Shown in pieces: positions 38,724 to 47,724 of a stretch of 64,000 nucleotides of DNA. The DNA lies in the NCBI RefSeq assembly GCF_020524885.1, contig NZ_JAIVKJ010000001.1, positions 868,001-932,000 on the forward strand, in the 5' to 3' direction. Positions within the stretch are counted from its first letter, which is position 1, and each line of letters opens with the position of its first letter. The position numbers were made by a program, and so were the translations under genes. Origin of the DNA: Microbulbifer elongatus (GTDB lineage: Bacteria > Pseudomonadota > Gammaproteobacteria > Pseudomonadales > Cellvibrionaceae). The notes under the pieces were generated by a model. The model was not told where the DNA came from. It worked only from the letters and a program-made list of their open reading frames with translations, and did not search any database.

Positions 38724-39812
38724 CTAAAAAAGACTTTGCTGATCGCCGGATTGCGGCGGCAGAAAAAAGCGGCCGCAATCCAGGTTCATTTTTCGCTCGT
38801 TTAGACCAAGCTTGCGGCAGGTTACCCGAAAGCGTTGCTGAAGCAACTGCGCAAATACACCGGTACCGCGCTGGCGCTGGCCGAATTCACTCTGGTTGTC
38901 TTTTCCACCGCGACTCTGCTGCACAATGCTCATCACATGTTCTGCGCGTTCCGGGTAATGCTCTGAAAGCCACTGTCGGAACAGTGGCGCCACTTCAAAG
39001 GGTAATCGCAACAGAATATAGGCTGCGTGGATAGCTCCGGCTTGCTGCGCGCTGGTGAGAATGGCCTCCAGCTCGGAATCATTCAGGGCGGGAATCATCG
39101 GCGCGGCCATGACCGCGGTAGGAATCCCGGCATTGGCCAGCGCTTCGATGGTGCGCAGCCGCGCCGCTGGCCCCGCAGTGCGCGGTTCCAGTTTGCGCTT
39201 CAAATCATTGCTCAGCGTGGTCACGCTGATACCCACATGCACCAGGTTGTCCTGGGCCATTTCCGCCAGAATGGGCAGGTCGCGCAGGATCAGCTGCCCC
39301 TTGGTGACGATGGTGACCGGATGCCGGTAGCGCTGCAGGGTTTCCAGTATCTGGCGGGTGATCTGCTTGTCTTTTTCCAGCGGCTGGTAGGGGTCGGTGT
39401 TGGTGCCCATAGCGATAGGGCTGCACTGATAGCGCTTTTGACGTAGTGCAGTTTCCAGCAGTTCTACCGCGTTCGGCTTGTAAAACAGCCGGGTTTCAAA
39501 ATCGAGTCCCGGCGACAGGTCCATATAGGCGTGGGCCGGGCGGGCGTAGCAGTAGATGCAACCGTGCTCGCATCCACGGTAGGGATTGATTGATTGATCG
39601 AAAGGAATGTCCGGGGAACTGTTGGAGGCGATAATACTCTTGGCCTGTTCGGGAATCGCCTCGGTTCGCAGTTGCCCGCTGGGCTCCTCTGCAAGGTCCC
39701 AGCCGTCGTCTTCACAGGTACTGCTGGTCAGGGCAAAGCGCCCGGCTAGGTTGCTGGCAGTGCCTCGCCCTCGGATAACCTTGCCTGAGGGCGAGCGCGG
39801 GGAGTCGTTCAT
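38724..39812 (-). CDS. PA0069-family radical SAM protein
   Basis: This is a 362-aa radical SAM enzyme of the PA0069/SplB-like group. The cluster motif CEHGCIYCYAR gives Cys-x3-Cys-x2-Cys, preceded by SINPYRGCEHG. VTIVTKGQLILRDLPIL and ISVTTLSNDLKRKLEPR are typical of this family, related to spore photoproduct lyase. A perfect LexA-type box lies 17-36 nt upstream of the start. The P. aeruginosa homologue is reported in the LexA regulon. Reaction unknown; a role in DNA repair is inference. Confidence 0.9.
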   Translation of the reverse strand: MNDSPRSPSGKVIRGRGTASNLAGRFALTSSTCEDDGWDLAEEPSGQLRTEAIPEQAKSIIASNSSPDIPFDQSINPYRGCEHGCIYCYARPAHAYMDLSPGLDFETRLFYKPNAVELLETALRQKRYQCSPIAMGTNTDPYQPLEKDKQITRQILETLQRYRHPVTIVTKGQLILRDLPILAEMAQDNLVHVGISVTTLSNDLKRKLEPRTAGPAARLRTIEALANAGIPTAVMAAPMIPALNDSELEAILTSAQQAGAIHAAYILLRLPFEVAPLFRQWLSEHYPERAEHVMSIVQQSRGGKDNQSEFGQRQRGTGVFAQLLQQRFRVTCRKLGLNERKMNLDCGRFFLPPQSGDQQSLF

Positions 39813-39828
39813 GGCGCTTTTGATATAG

Positions 39829-39848
39829 TACTGTACGGTTGTACAGTA
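39829..39848. promoter_or_regulatory. LexA/SOS box
   Basis: TACTGTACGGTTGTACAGTA is a near-perfect palindrome containing CTGT-N8-ACAG, the gammaproteobacterial LexA consensus. It ends 17 nt upstream of the radical SAM start codon and would overlap its promoter. Confidence 0.88.
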
Positions 39849-39907
39849 TAAGGGGCTGCGCTGGGGTCGGCAAGAAGTCAGTGAAACTGTAGGCTTCGCC
39901 TTTTGGC

Positions 39908-40348
39908 CTAGCCTTTAAGCTCCTGCTGTTTGCGCTGGTCGAACTGGCCTACAAGCTCGGCTGCCACTTTTTCATCCAGTACTTTTCTGGCCCGTTTGAA
40001 GATCTCCTCCTCTTCCTCATCCATGTGGTGCTCCAGCATTTCCTGCAGTTTCTTGAATTTCTGCAGCCAGCCGCCCGACCCCATGTCCAGTTCGTCGAGC
40101 TCCTTGATGACGTCAGAGGCCTCTTTGTGTTCGGCGATACTGTGGCGCGCTTTCTCCTGTCCGTCGGGTTTCTCAATCATTGCCGCGTAAAAGGTCTGCT
40201 CTTCTGCCGCTGCGTGCGCTTCTGCTTCGTTACTGAGCTCCTTCCAAAGTGATTGCCGTTCTGAGGTGTCTCCCGAGGTTTCCGCGACCTGATTGATCAG
40301 TTGGCGCTGCTTTTCATGGTCTTTTTTTAGGCGCTCGTAGATATCCAT
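39908..40348 (-). CDS. hemerythrin HHE domain protein
   Basis: This 146-aa four-helix protein has regularly placed His/Glu ligands: LKKDHEKQ, EAHAAAEEQTFY, AEHKEA and LEHHMDEEEEEIF. HHE proteins bind a di-iron centre and sense or store oxygen or NO, or handle iron under stress. ATG with GGAGA 5 nt upstream. It is monocistronic in appearance. The upstream region is shared with the divergent FMN-oxidoreductase gene. Confidence 0.88.
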   Translation of the reverse strand: MDIYERLKKDHEKQRQLINQVAETSGDTSERQSLWKELSNEAEAHAAAEEQTFYAAMIEKPDGQEKARHSIAEHKEASDVIKELDELDMGSGGWLQKFKKLQEMLEHHMDEEEEEIFKRARKVLDEKVAAELVGQFDQRKQQELKG

Positions 40349-40529
40349 GGGGCGTCTCCATTTGTGCGAGTGTCGTTAAATTCCACATAAGCGGTCGGGT
40401 TGCCGCAAGTTGATGTAGGTTTTAGGGTAGTCGCTATCGTGGGTTGGAAATGCTAGGCATTAGTGACAGTCGGCAACTTCATCGCAATAATGGATCAGGC
40501 TTCATCGCATTGATTAGAAAGGGGAAGTA

Positions 40530-42074
40530 ATGGATCTCGACGCTGTCACGACCATCAAAGCATTTGCGGTAGGTGTACTGCAGATTTTTGCCCTCGTGTT
40601 TGCCTTCGCCCTTGTGATACTTGTGCTTTATGTGGTCTACCTGTATTTGTCGGATATCAGTCAGACCAAGCAAGCGGTGCGGCGCAACTTCCCGGTACTG
40701 GGGCGCTTCCGCTACCAGTTCGAGCACCTGGGGGAGTTTTTCCGCCAGTACTTCTTTGCCCTGGACCGCGAGGAAATGCCGTTCAATCGCGCCCAGCGCA
40801 GCTGGGTGTACAGGGCGGCGAAAAACGTGGATTCCACTGTCGCGTTTGGCTCAACGAGGCCGCTCAACCAACCCGGGGATATCGTATTCCTCAACCACCC
40901 CTTTCCGACACTGGCCAAGAATGCGGTACCACCCCGGGAAGTAACCGTCGGCGAGGGAGTTGCCCGCCTCCCCTATACCACCAGTTCCATATTCAATATT
41001 TCCGGGATGAGCTTTGGTGCGCTGTCGGTACCTGCGGTGACCGCACTCTCTCGCGGCGCTGCCAAGGCCGGAATCTGGCTGAATACCGGGGAGGGGGGGC
41101 TCTCTACCCATCACCTGTCCGGCGGCTGTGACATCGTGTTTCAGATCGGCACCGCCAAATACGGTGTGCGTGACGAGGAAGGATTGTTATCCGACGAAAA
41201 ACTGAAGGCGGTAGCAGCGCACGATCAGGTGAAAATGTTCGAACTGAAGCTCTCCCAGGGTGCCAAGCCAGGGAAGGGCGGCATACTGCCGGGCGTCAAG
41301 GTAACACCGGAAATAGCCCACGTGCGTGGCATACCGGTAGGAATGGACTCCATCAGCCCCAATGGCCACCCGGAATTCAACGATGTGGATGGCCTGCTGG
41401 ATATGATCATTCGTATCCGTGAAGTGACCGGAAAACCTACCGGCTTCAAGTGTGTGATCGGTAGCAGTGACTGGTTGCACGATCTCTGCGCAGCTATTCA
41501 GCGGCGCGGTCCCGAGTCGGCGCCAGACTTTATCAACATCGACAGCGCTGATGGCGGCAGTGGCGCGGCGCCACAGAGTCTGATGGATTATATGGGCCTG
41601 CCACTCAACCGCAGCCTGCCGCTGGTGGTGGATCTGATTTCCCAATATGGACTGCGTGAGCGGATCAAGATTATTTGCGCGGGCAAACTGCTCACTCCTT
41701 CGATGGTCGCCTGGGCGTTGGCGATGGGTGCGGACTTTATAAACTGCGGGCGGGGATTTATGTTTGCCCTGGGCTGTATTCAGGCTATGCAGTGCAACAA
41801 AAATACCTGCCCTACGGGAGTTACCACGCACAATCCGGATTTGCAGCAGGGGCTGGACCCCATGGACAAAGCCGAACGTGTTTATAACTACGCGCACAAT
41901 ATGGCGTACGAAGTAGGCACCATTGCCCACTCCTGCGGTGTACCGGAACCGCGCCTGTTGCGCCGTGCCCATGTAGAAGTAATTGGTGAGCGCGGTGTGC
42001 CGGTACCAATGTCCGACGTTGTTCCAGAGGTGCAGCCAAAATCGGTGATTGCATCGGACCGCGGTGTTAAGTGA
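40530..42074 (+). CDS. FMN-binding glutamate synthase family protein
   Basis: This 514-aa protein has one N-terminal membrane helix (about residues 10-36) followed by a GltB central/FMN domain: FNISGMSFGALSVPAVTALSRGAAKAG, GGILPGVKVTPEIA and the Fe-S/C-terminal stretch CNKNTCPTGVTTHNP. It lacks the amidotransferase domain, so it is not classical glutamate synthase; related proteins are annotated as stand-alone glutamate synthase-like or methylamine-glutamate enzymes. RBS AAAGGGGAAG. Downstream antiporter starts 38 nt after the stop. Confidence 0.88.
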   Translation: MDLDAVTTIKAFAVGVLQIFALVFAFALVILVLYVVYLYLSDISQTKQAVRRNFPVLGRFRYQFEHLGEFFRQYFFALDREEMPFNRAQRSWVYRAAKNVDSTVAFGSTRPLNQPGDIVFLNHPFPTLAKNAVPPREVTVGEGVARLPYTTSSIFNISGMSFGALSVPAVTALSRGAAKAGIWLNTGEGGLSTHHLSGGCDIVFQIGTAKYGVRDEEGLLSDEKLKAVAAHDQVKMFELKLSQGAKPGKGGILPGVKVTPEIAHVRGIPVGMDSISPNGHPEFNDVDGLLDMIIRIREVTGKPTGFKCVIGSSDWLHDLCAAIQRRGPESAPDFINIDSADGGSGAAPQSLMDYMGLPLNRSLPLVVDLISQYGLRERIKIICAGKLLTPSMVAWALAMGADFINCGRGFMFALGCIQAMQCNKNTCPTGVTTHNPDLQQGLDPMDKAERVYNYAHNMAYEVGTIAHSCGVPEPRLLRRAHVEVIGERGVPVPMSDVVPEVQPKSVIASDRGVK

Positions 42075-42112
42075 AAGCTGCTACCCGTTAATACTGACTT
42101 GGGGAAAATACC

Positions 42113-43354
42113 ATGGAAGGGGTTACCACTCTGGTAGGGCAAGGCCTGTATATGGCGGTTGCTGCGGTGGTCGGTATGGGTATTGCCCGTGTGCTGAAGC
42201 GGGATAATACGCTGGGGTGCCTTATTGCCGGTGTGCTCGCCGGTGTCCTGCTGCCGGTATTTGACTACGACACCGGGCTGCGCGCAGAGAATATTCACCA
42301 GCTGGTGTTTTTTGTCATCCTGCCGGTACTGATTTTTGAGTCCGCCTGGAAAATCGATCCGGATATCCTTTTTCGTTGGTTGGGACCGATTCTTTTGCTT
42401 GCGACCCTCGGAGTGACTATTTGCTGGCTGATGACGGCCGCATTGGTCTATTACGGTATTCACCACCCCACTGGTTTTCCCTGGGTTGCCGCGTTGCTCA
42501 CCGGTGCCATTCTCGCCGCGACTGACCCTGTTTCAATCGTTGCTCGCATGCGCCAAAGTCACGCCAATGAAGAGTTGCTGACACTGGTTGAAGGGGAAAG
42601 CCTGTTTAACGATGCGGTCGCCATCGTTCTGTTTTCTTTTGTTCTCGGCGTAGCCAGTCACAGCGTGATGGAGGGGGCTGTAGCCACCGGGGAAACTGTC
42701 GCAGGGTTTGGGAGTTTCGCGCTGTATTTTGTGGTGCTGTTCTTTGGCGGACTCGCCGTGGGCACCCTGTGCGGGCTAATCACGGCGATTGTCATCCTGT
42801 TTTTACGCTCGGCGGGCGCGGCGCTGATGGTGCTGGTGCTGGCGGCGTTTGGCAGCTTCTATTTGGCAGAACATGTGATCGGGGTGTCGGGTATCCTCTC
42901 CGTCATGATCTGCGCGATTGTTGCCAGGGCATGTTTGCGCGAGCAACAGGAGACCTATCTTGCGCATGCGGCGCCGACCTGGGAATGGTTGAGCTTACTG
43001 TTCCATGCGTTGATCTTTGTGATCATGGGGCTGGTGATCACGTTCGAGATGTTTACCGACCAATGGCTGGCGATGATTATTGCGATTGTTGCCGCGATAG
43101 GTGCACGCGGTTTGTCGGTGTTTCTGCTGTCGCCACTTGCGCGCTTTGTAGGACCACCAATTCCAAGAAACTGGCGGTTGATTCTGAGCTGGGGTGGTTT
43201 GCGTGGGGTGATCGCGGTAGCGCTGGTACTGTCGCTGCCGACGGAGCTACCCTACTGGTGGACGGTGCAGTCGATGGTTTTCGGGGTGGTGTTGTTTTCC
43301 CTGCTGGTGCAGGGCACTACGAGCACTCGGCTGATGCGTAAACTGGGCCTGTGA
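42113..43354 (+). CDS. Na+/H+ antiporter, CPA1 (NhaP-like) family
   Basis: This 413-aa protein has about 12 helices. The CPA1 ion-binding pattern is visible: LTGAILAATDPVSIVARMR, VEGESLFNDAVAIVLF (ND motif) and SWGGLRGVIAVALVLS. It should exchange Na+ (or K+) for H+, consistent with life in salt water. It is probably co-transcribed with the upstream FMN protein. Its last 38 nt overlap a small opposite-strand gene. Confidence 0.92.
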   Translation: MEGVTTLVGQGLYMAVAAVVGMGIARVLKRDNTLGCLIAGVLAGVLLPVFDYDTGLRAENIHQLVFFVILPVLIFESAWKIDPDILFRWLGPILLLATLGVTICWLMTAALVYYGIHHPTGFPWVAALLTGAILAATDPVSIVARMRQSHANEELLTLVEGESLFNDAVAIVLFSFVLGVASHSVMEGAVATGETVAGFGSFALYFVVLFFGGLAVGTLCGLITAIVILFLRSAGAALMVLVLAAFGSFYLAEHVIGVSGILSVMICAIVARACLREQQETYLAHAAPTWEWLSLLFHALIFVIMGLVITFEMFTDQWLAMIIAIVAAIGARGLSVFLLSPLARFVGPPIPRNWRLILSWGGLRGVIAVALVLSLPTELPYWWTVQSMVFGVVLFSLLVQGTTSTRLMRKLGL

Positions 43355-43493
43355 TCTCGCGAGTGACTATATGGTGCTGCCATTGGGGCTGGACTTGGCT
43401 GGTTTCGTTACGGCTTTTGTTTTTGTAAAACAGATGGCCAGCCAAGCCGAGAACGATCAGGGCAAAAATAAGTACGCCGATTACCCTGAGCAT
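43317..43493 (-). CDS. small single-helix membrane protein (uncertain)
   Basis: ATG 43493 follows AGAGGTG 9 nt upstream and opens 58 codons: a hydrophobic N-terminus MLRVIGVLIFALIVLGLAG (one helix) and a polar tail. The ribosome site, the membrane helix and the lack of any other gene in this stretch support it. Against it, the 3' end overlaps the antiporter by 38 nt and I recognise no family. Confidence 0.5.
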   Translation of the reverse strand: MLRVIGVLIFALIVLGLAGHLFYKNKSRNETSQVQPQWQHHIVTREITGPVYASAECS

Positions 43494-43846
43494 GGTTACT
43501 ACACCTCTTTCTGTTCTTTTAGTGCACCCCTGACCACTCACTTCAATGTGCAAGTGCCGCTATCGAGAGCAGGCTGCGAATAGGCAGAGACCCTGAGTTT
43601 GATGGTCTGTTTTAGTATAGATGTATCGAGGTTGGTAGTAATGTGATGCGGTGGAGGCTAATTTTCCAAATCTTACCAATGTAGTGGTCAACCGTTTCCG
43701 GACAGTAGTTAAGATTTTCTTCGGCCTTTGCCGGCGGCACACCATCTTTGTGCTGTTGGTGTATGTCCTTTCTATTTCCCGAGGATTGGGAAAGAGCTCA
43801 GCCATTCAGTAAGCTTCCGGTACTTTGCAACAGAGGGTAGGTCGCC
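43494..43846. other. 353-bp gap with no supported gene
   Basis: AT-richer than its surroundings. The longest frame (43560-43805, minus) has no ribosome site and no protein-like character. It probably holds the promoters of the small membrane gene and of the secreted protein at 43847. No repeat or strong hairpin seen. Confidence 0.5.
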
Positions 43847-44524
43847 ATGCGCTATGCCATTGCATTTCTGTTCAGCTTTGCCGTCGCGCTGCCGGCGTGG
43901 GCAGAGGAGCGGGTGAGATCCCTGCCCAACGGAGCCTCAAAAATTCTTATAAACGGCGAGACGTATCACTACTGGGTGGGATCTTTCTATCGGCCGACCA
44001 AAGGTGGTTTTATCCGAGTGGAATCCCCTCTGGGTGCGCGGGTGCCGAATGTTCCCGGTAGCAGCGGTACCTTCACCATGGGGGGGGAGCGCTACTACGT
44101 ATCCTCCAGAGGCACCTTTTTCGTATACGAACCTGACGGTGACGATTTTACGGTCGTAACTCCGCCCTATGGCTGGCGCGATTATTACAGCGCGCCGCAG
44201 AGAATTACCTCACTTGCGCCGCCAACTCCGGTTCCGACTCCTGCGCCGGTAGCGCCTCCACCTCCCGAATTGCGACAGGTCTACCCACCCCCTGCGACTG
44301 CGTATCGCGGCGGTGGCTACTATGGCCGCTACCGCAGTGAATACTGGGGTTATTACGGGCGCTACCGTTTTCGCGACGACATCGGTGGTCAAACTTACCA
44401 GGAGCTTCGGTCGACATGCCGTCGCATCGCTAGAGATCAATCGCGTCGTGCCAAGGTTGGCCCCTACCGGCGCGAGCCGGGCAGCTACCAGGACGAGCAC
44501 GCGCGGTGCATGAGTTATTACTAG
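43847..44524 (+). CDS. secreted protein of unknown function with Pro- and Tyr/Gly-rich regions
   Basis: This 225-aa protein has a clean signal peptide (MRYAIAFLFSFAVALPAWA). Two short repeats of a YYV/FYR-type beta motif (ETYHYWVGSFYRP, ERYYVSSRGTFFVYEP) resemble DUF6515-like surface proteins. A Pro/Ala-rich linker (about 128-150) and a Tyr/Gly/Arg-rich segment follow, then a C-terminal domain with two Cys (STCRRIARDQSRR and HARCMSYY). Family assignment is tentative. It is monocistronic. Confidence 0.7.
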   Translation: MRYAIAFLFSFAVALPAWAEERVRSLPNGASKILINGETYHYWVGSFYRPTKGGFIRVESPLGARVPNVPGSSGTFTMGGERYYVSSRGTFFVYEPDGDDFTVVTPPYGWRDYYSAPQRITSLAPPTPVPTPAPVAPPPPELRQVYPPPATAYRGGGYYGRYRSEYWGYYGRYRFRDDIGGQTYQELRSTCRRIARDQSRRAKVGPYRREPGSYQDEHARCMSYY

Positions 44525-44641
44525 CAGCCGGTTTAGTCTGAGAGACTCAACTAGCCGGCTTGTTACTGCAGTCTTGGAAAGATGAGGTGTGGGAAATCAC
44601 CCGGGCACGGATGCTCGAATACAGCGAGGGGCGGGGTCGCG

Positions 44642-44675
44642 AAAGCCTCGGCGGTATGACACCTGCCGAGGCTTT
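44642..44675 (-). terminator. bidirectional terminator between secreted protein gene and tdh
   Basis: AAAGCCTCGGC (44642-44652) pairs perfectly with GCCGAGGCTTT (44665-44675), an 11-bp stem with A/T ends that can serve both the tdh transcript (minus) and the plus-strand gene. Confidence 0.8.
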
Positions 44676-44705
44676 AAAGTGCGCTGAATATTCTACTAAC
44701 GAAAA

Positions 44706-45731
44706 TTACTGCCAGTTGAGAATTACTTTGCCAGACTCACCCGAGCCCATGGTGTCAAAACCGGTCTGGAATTCGTCAACAGAGAACTGGTGGGTAATGA
44801 TCGGCGAAAGGTCGAGGCCGGACTGGATCAGGCTGGCCATCTTGTACCAGGTCTCGAACATTTCCCGCCCGTAGATTCCCTTGAGAATCAGGCCTTTGAA
44901 AATCACCTGGCTCCAGTCGATGGCCATCTCGCCCGGGGGAATACCCAGCATGGCAATCTTGCCGCCGTGGTTCATGGCGGAAAGCATATCGCGGAAAGCG
45001 GCTGCTACACCGGACATTTCCAGGCCCACATCGAAGCCTTCGGTCATGCCGATTTCTTTCATCACATCTGGTAGCTTTTCTTTGCTGACATTGACGGTGC
45101 GCGTCGCGCCCATTTTCTTTGCCAGCTCCAGGCGGTAATCGTTGATGTCGGTGATGACAACATGACGCGCACCGACGTGGCGGGCCACCGCGGCGGCCAT
45201 GATACCGATGGGGCCGGCGCCGGTGATCAGCACGTCTTCACCCACCAGGTCGAACGAGAGGGCGGTGTGCACGGCGTTGCCAAACGGGTCGAAAATCGAC
45301 GCCAGCTCGTCGGAGATATTGTCGGGAATCTTGAACGCATTCAGTGCCGGGATTACCAGGTACTCCGCAAATGCGCCCTGGCGATCCACGCCCACACCGT
45401 AGGTGTTGCGGCACAGGTGGCGGCGGCCGGCGCGGCAGTTGCGGCAGTGACCGCAGGTGATGTGGCCTTCGCCACTCACTCTATCGCCCACTTTAAAGCC
45501 GGCGACTTCCTGGCCCATGCCAACCACTTCACCCACATATTCATGGCCCACTACCATGGGTACCGGGATAGTCTTCTGCGACCATTCGTCCCAGTTGTAG
45601 ATGTGCATGTCGGTGCCGCAGATCGCGGTTTTGCGGATCTTGATCAGCAGGTCGTTGTGACCTGGCTCCGGTACCTCGACATCGGTCATCCAGATGCCGG
45701 GTTCAGATTTCAGCTTGGATAATGCTTTCAT
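44706..45731 (-). CDS. tdh: L-threonine 3-dehydrogenase
   Basis: Tdh oxidises threonine to 2-amino-3-ketobutyrate with NAD+. This 341-aa zinc medium-chain dehydrogenase has the catalytic zinc site [13 protein letters not shown] and GHEYVGEVV, structural zinc cysteines in [15 protein letters not shown], and the Rossmann motif GAGPIG. It follows kbl by 9 nt in the same operon. Confidence 0.97.
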   Translation of the reverse strand: MKALSKLKSEPGIWMTDVEVPEPGHNDLLIKIRKTAICGTDMHIYNWDEWSQKTIPVPMVVGHEYVGEVVGMGQEVAGFKVGDRVSGEGHITCGHCRNCRAGRRHLCRNTYGVGVDRQGAFAEYLVIPALNAFKIPDNISDELASIFDPFGNAVHTALSFDLVGEDVLITGAGPIGIMAAAVARHVGARHVVITDINDYRLELAKKMGATRTVNVSKEKLPDVMKEIGMTEGFDVGLEMSGVAAAFRDMLSAMNHGGKIAMLGIPPGEMAIDWSQVIFKGLILKGIYGREMFETWYKMASLIQSGLDLSPIITHQFSVDEFQTGFDTMGSGESGKVILNWQ

Positions 45732-45740
45732 AACTACTGC

Positions 45741-46940
45741 TTAAATAATCTCGAGTTCTTTACCGACTTCAATAAATGCATCGATACAGCGGTCCAGCTG
45801 CTCACGGGTATGTGCGGCGGACATCTGGGTGCGAATGCGGGCCTGGCCTTTCGGTACTACCGGATAGAAGAAGCCAACAACGTAGATGCCTTTCTCGAGC
45901 ATTTTGTCAGCCATTTTCTGGGCCAGAGCGGCGTCGCCAATCATCACCGGGATAATTGCGTGGTCGGCACCGGCGAGAGTAAAGCCGGCGTCGGTCATGC
46001 GCTGGCGGAAGTACTGGGAGTTTTCCTGCAGGCGATCGCGCAGTTCGCCGCCTTCCACCAGCATATCCAGCACCTTGAGAGAGGCGGTGACGATGGCCGG
46101 GGCAACGGAGTTGGAGAACAGGTAGGGACGCGAGCGCTGGCGCAGCAGGTCAATGATTTCCTTACGGCCTGAGGTGAAGCCGCCGGAGGCGCCACCGAGC
46201 GCTTTGCCGAGTGTGCCGGTGATGATGTCCACACGTTCCACCACGTCGCAGTACTCGTGGGTGCCGCGGCCGTGCTGGCCGAGGAAGCCTACTGCGTGGG
46301 AGTCGTCGACCATCACCAGTGCGTTGTATTTGTCCGCCAGGTCGCAAATGCCTCTGAGGTCGGCGATGACGCCGTCCATGGAGAAGACGCCGTCGGTAGC
46401 AATCAGTTTGGTTTTGGCGCCAGCGGCGTCGGCGGCTTTCAATTGCGCTTCGAGGTCGGCCAGGTCGTTGTTGGCGTAGCGGAAGCGTTTGGCTTTACAC
46501 AGGCGCACACCGTCGATAATGGAGGCGTGATTGAGGGCGTCGGAAATAATGGCATCGTCCGGGCCCAGCAGTGTTTCGAACAGGCCGCCGTTGGCGTCGA
46601 AACAGGAGGTGTAAAGGATGGTGTCTTCGGTGCGCAGGAATTCAGACAGTTGGAATTCCAGAGCTTTGTGGATGTCCTGGGTGCCGCAGATGAAGCGTAC
46701 GGAGGCCATGCCGAAACCGTACTGGTCGAGACCGTCTTTGGCGGCCTGGATCAGGTCGGGGTGGTTGGCGAGCCCGAGGTAGTTGTTGGCACAGAAGTTG
46801 AGAACCTGGTCTTCGTTGTTGACCTGGATCTCTGCGCTCTGTTGCGAGGTGATGATGCGCTCGCGCTTGTAGAGGCCATCGGCCTCGATCTGTTTCAGCT
46901 CGTCGCGCAGGTGCTGGAAAAATTGCTCGGGCTTGGACAT
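45741..46940 (-). CDS. kbl: 2-amino-3-ketobutyrate coenzyme A ligase
   Basis: Kbl converts 2-amino-3-ketobutyrate and CoA to glycine and acetyl-CoA. Starting at ATG 46940 ([11 protein letters not shown]) gives 399 aa, the family length. It is an alpha-oxoamine synthase: [16 protein letters not shown] and the PLP lysine in [16 protein letters not shown]. The frame remains open 33 codons upstream, where it would run into the palindromic repeat; rejected. GGAGCC lies 12 nt upstream. With tdh it forms the threonine-to-glycine pathway. Confidence 0.97.
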   Translation of the reverse strand: MSKPEQFFQHLRDELKQIEADGLYKRERIITSQQSAEIQVNNEDQVLNFCANNYLGLANHPDLIQAAKDGLDQYGFGMASVRFICGTQDIHKALEFQLSEFLRTEDTILYTSCFDANGGLFETLLGPDDAIISDALNHASIIDGVRLCKAKRFRYANNDLADLEAQLKAADAAGAKTKLIATDGVFSMDGVIADLRGICDLADKYNALVMVDDSHAVGFLGQHGRGTHEYCDVVERVDIITGTLGKALGGASGGFTSGRKEIIDLLRQRSRPYLFSNSVAPAIVTASLKVLDMLVEGGELRDRLQENSQYFRQRMTDAGFTLAGADHAIIPVMIGDAALAQKMADKMLEKGIYVVGFFYPVVPKGQARIRTQMSAAHTREQLDRCIDAFIEVGKELEII

Positions 46941-47012
46941 GGCGTTTTTATTGGCTCCTGTCAGTGCTTTTGGCAGTAGAGAAATAGAGCAGGCATGAAC
47001 AGCTTCATTGGC

Positions 47013-47115
47013 GGTGCCGGGTGCGCCCTTGTGAGACACGCCGTAGACCCATCCATGGGGGCTCGGCTGCGGCCGTCCTGGCCGCAGACGGTCTCACAAG
47101 GGCGCACCCGGCACC
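47013..47115. repeat. palindromic intergenic element, copy 3
   Basis: Arms 47013-47036 and 47092-47115 form a perfect 24-bp inverted repeat (GGTGCCGGGTGCGCCCTTGT plus GAGA on the left). The 55-nt core 47037-47091 differs at one base from the reverse complement of the copy 2 core. An inner 8-bp hairpin pairs 47067-47074 with 47080-47087. It lies 73 nt upstream of kbl, between kbl and a small unknown gene. Confidence 0.88.
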
Positions 47116-47229
47116 GACACCTGCGCATAAAGCTCAAAACGTTGGTTCTCCAACGTTGAAAATTCAGCCGTAAGTGTAGGTTGGGCACTGTCTTATAACG
47201 AGATTGCCCAGCCGACACGTTTAATTCGG

Positions 47230-47445
47230 TTATCCCACCAGTTCACAGGCCTTGTGGGCCGTGACCGGTGCGTCGCTGGCGCGGCAGTGGGTAGCAAAGG
47301 CCAGCGCGTCTTCCGTTGTGTCGAACAGTAGTTGCCACAGCAGTTGTCGATCGCTGCGTTTTACTGCCCGGACGGCCGTGCGGCTGCGCTGGGGTGCGAT
47401 CTGAATTTCGATAACGTCGGTGCTGGATAGCTGTAATTCGGACAT
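47230..47445 (-). CDS. small protein of unknown function
   Basis: This 71-aa protein (MSELQLSSTDVIEIQIAP...) is predicted soluble with an alpha/beta pattern and no recognised family. A strong TGGAGGG ribosome site 3 nt before ATG supports it as real. The leader folds: CCCTCCA just upstream can pair with that ribosome site. No terminator is seen between it and the palindromic element upstream of kbl, so some read-through to kbl-tdh is possible. Confidence 0.65.
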   Translation of the reverse strand: MSELQLSSTDVIEIQIAPQRSRTAVRAVKRSDRQLLWQLLFDTTEDALAFATHCRASDAPVTAHKACELVG

Positions 47446-47448
47446 GTT

Positions 47449-47469
47449 CCCTCCAAAAATTCTGGAGGG
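47449..47469 (-). promoter_or_regulatory. hairpin sequestering the ribosome-binding site
   Basis: On the minus strand CCCTCCA-GAATTTT-TGGAGGG forms a perfect 7-bp stem whose 3' arm is the Shine-Dalgarno sequence, 3 nt before the ATG at 47445. A second stem CTGACG/CGTCAG lies just upstream (47470-47496). This looks like a translation-controlling leader; no ligand or trigger can be named. Confidence 0.55.
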
Positions 47470-47724
47470 CTGACGGCGGAAGAGGCGATTCGTCAGTTAA
47501 AAATCGCATCCCGGTAGGATTGCAACGCTGTAACCGATTTGGTTCAGCGAGAGCCCCATCCTCTTCACAGGCTGTAAACAGTTACATTCTGTGACGAGAA
47601 ACCACCTTGCCCCGGTAGGCAGGTTGGCGTTGGCGTCAGCCACTCTCTTGATGTCGGGAGCAAAGATAGCGGTGGGGGAACGGGCAGTCAACAGCGCCGC
47701 CGCGGGCGGCGGCGCGTCAGAGTT

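Noticed and set aside
43560..43805. 81-codon minus-strand frame in the 43.5-43.8 kb gap
   Set aside because: Thr/Arg/Lys-rich low-quality translation, no ribosome site, no helix or signal peptide.
44560..44874. 104-codon plus-strand frame after the secreted-protein gene
   Set aside because: Most of it lies antisense to tdh and across the bidirectional terminator; no ribosome site.
47497..47691. 64-codon minus-strand frame upstream of the small gene
   Set aside because: No ribosome site and no recognisable features; it lies in what should be promoter DNA between two minus-strand genes.
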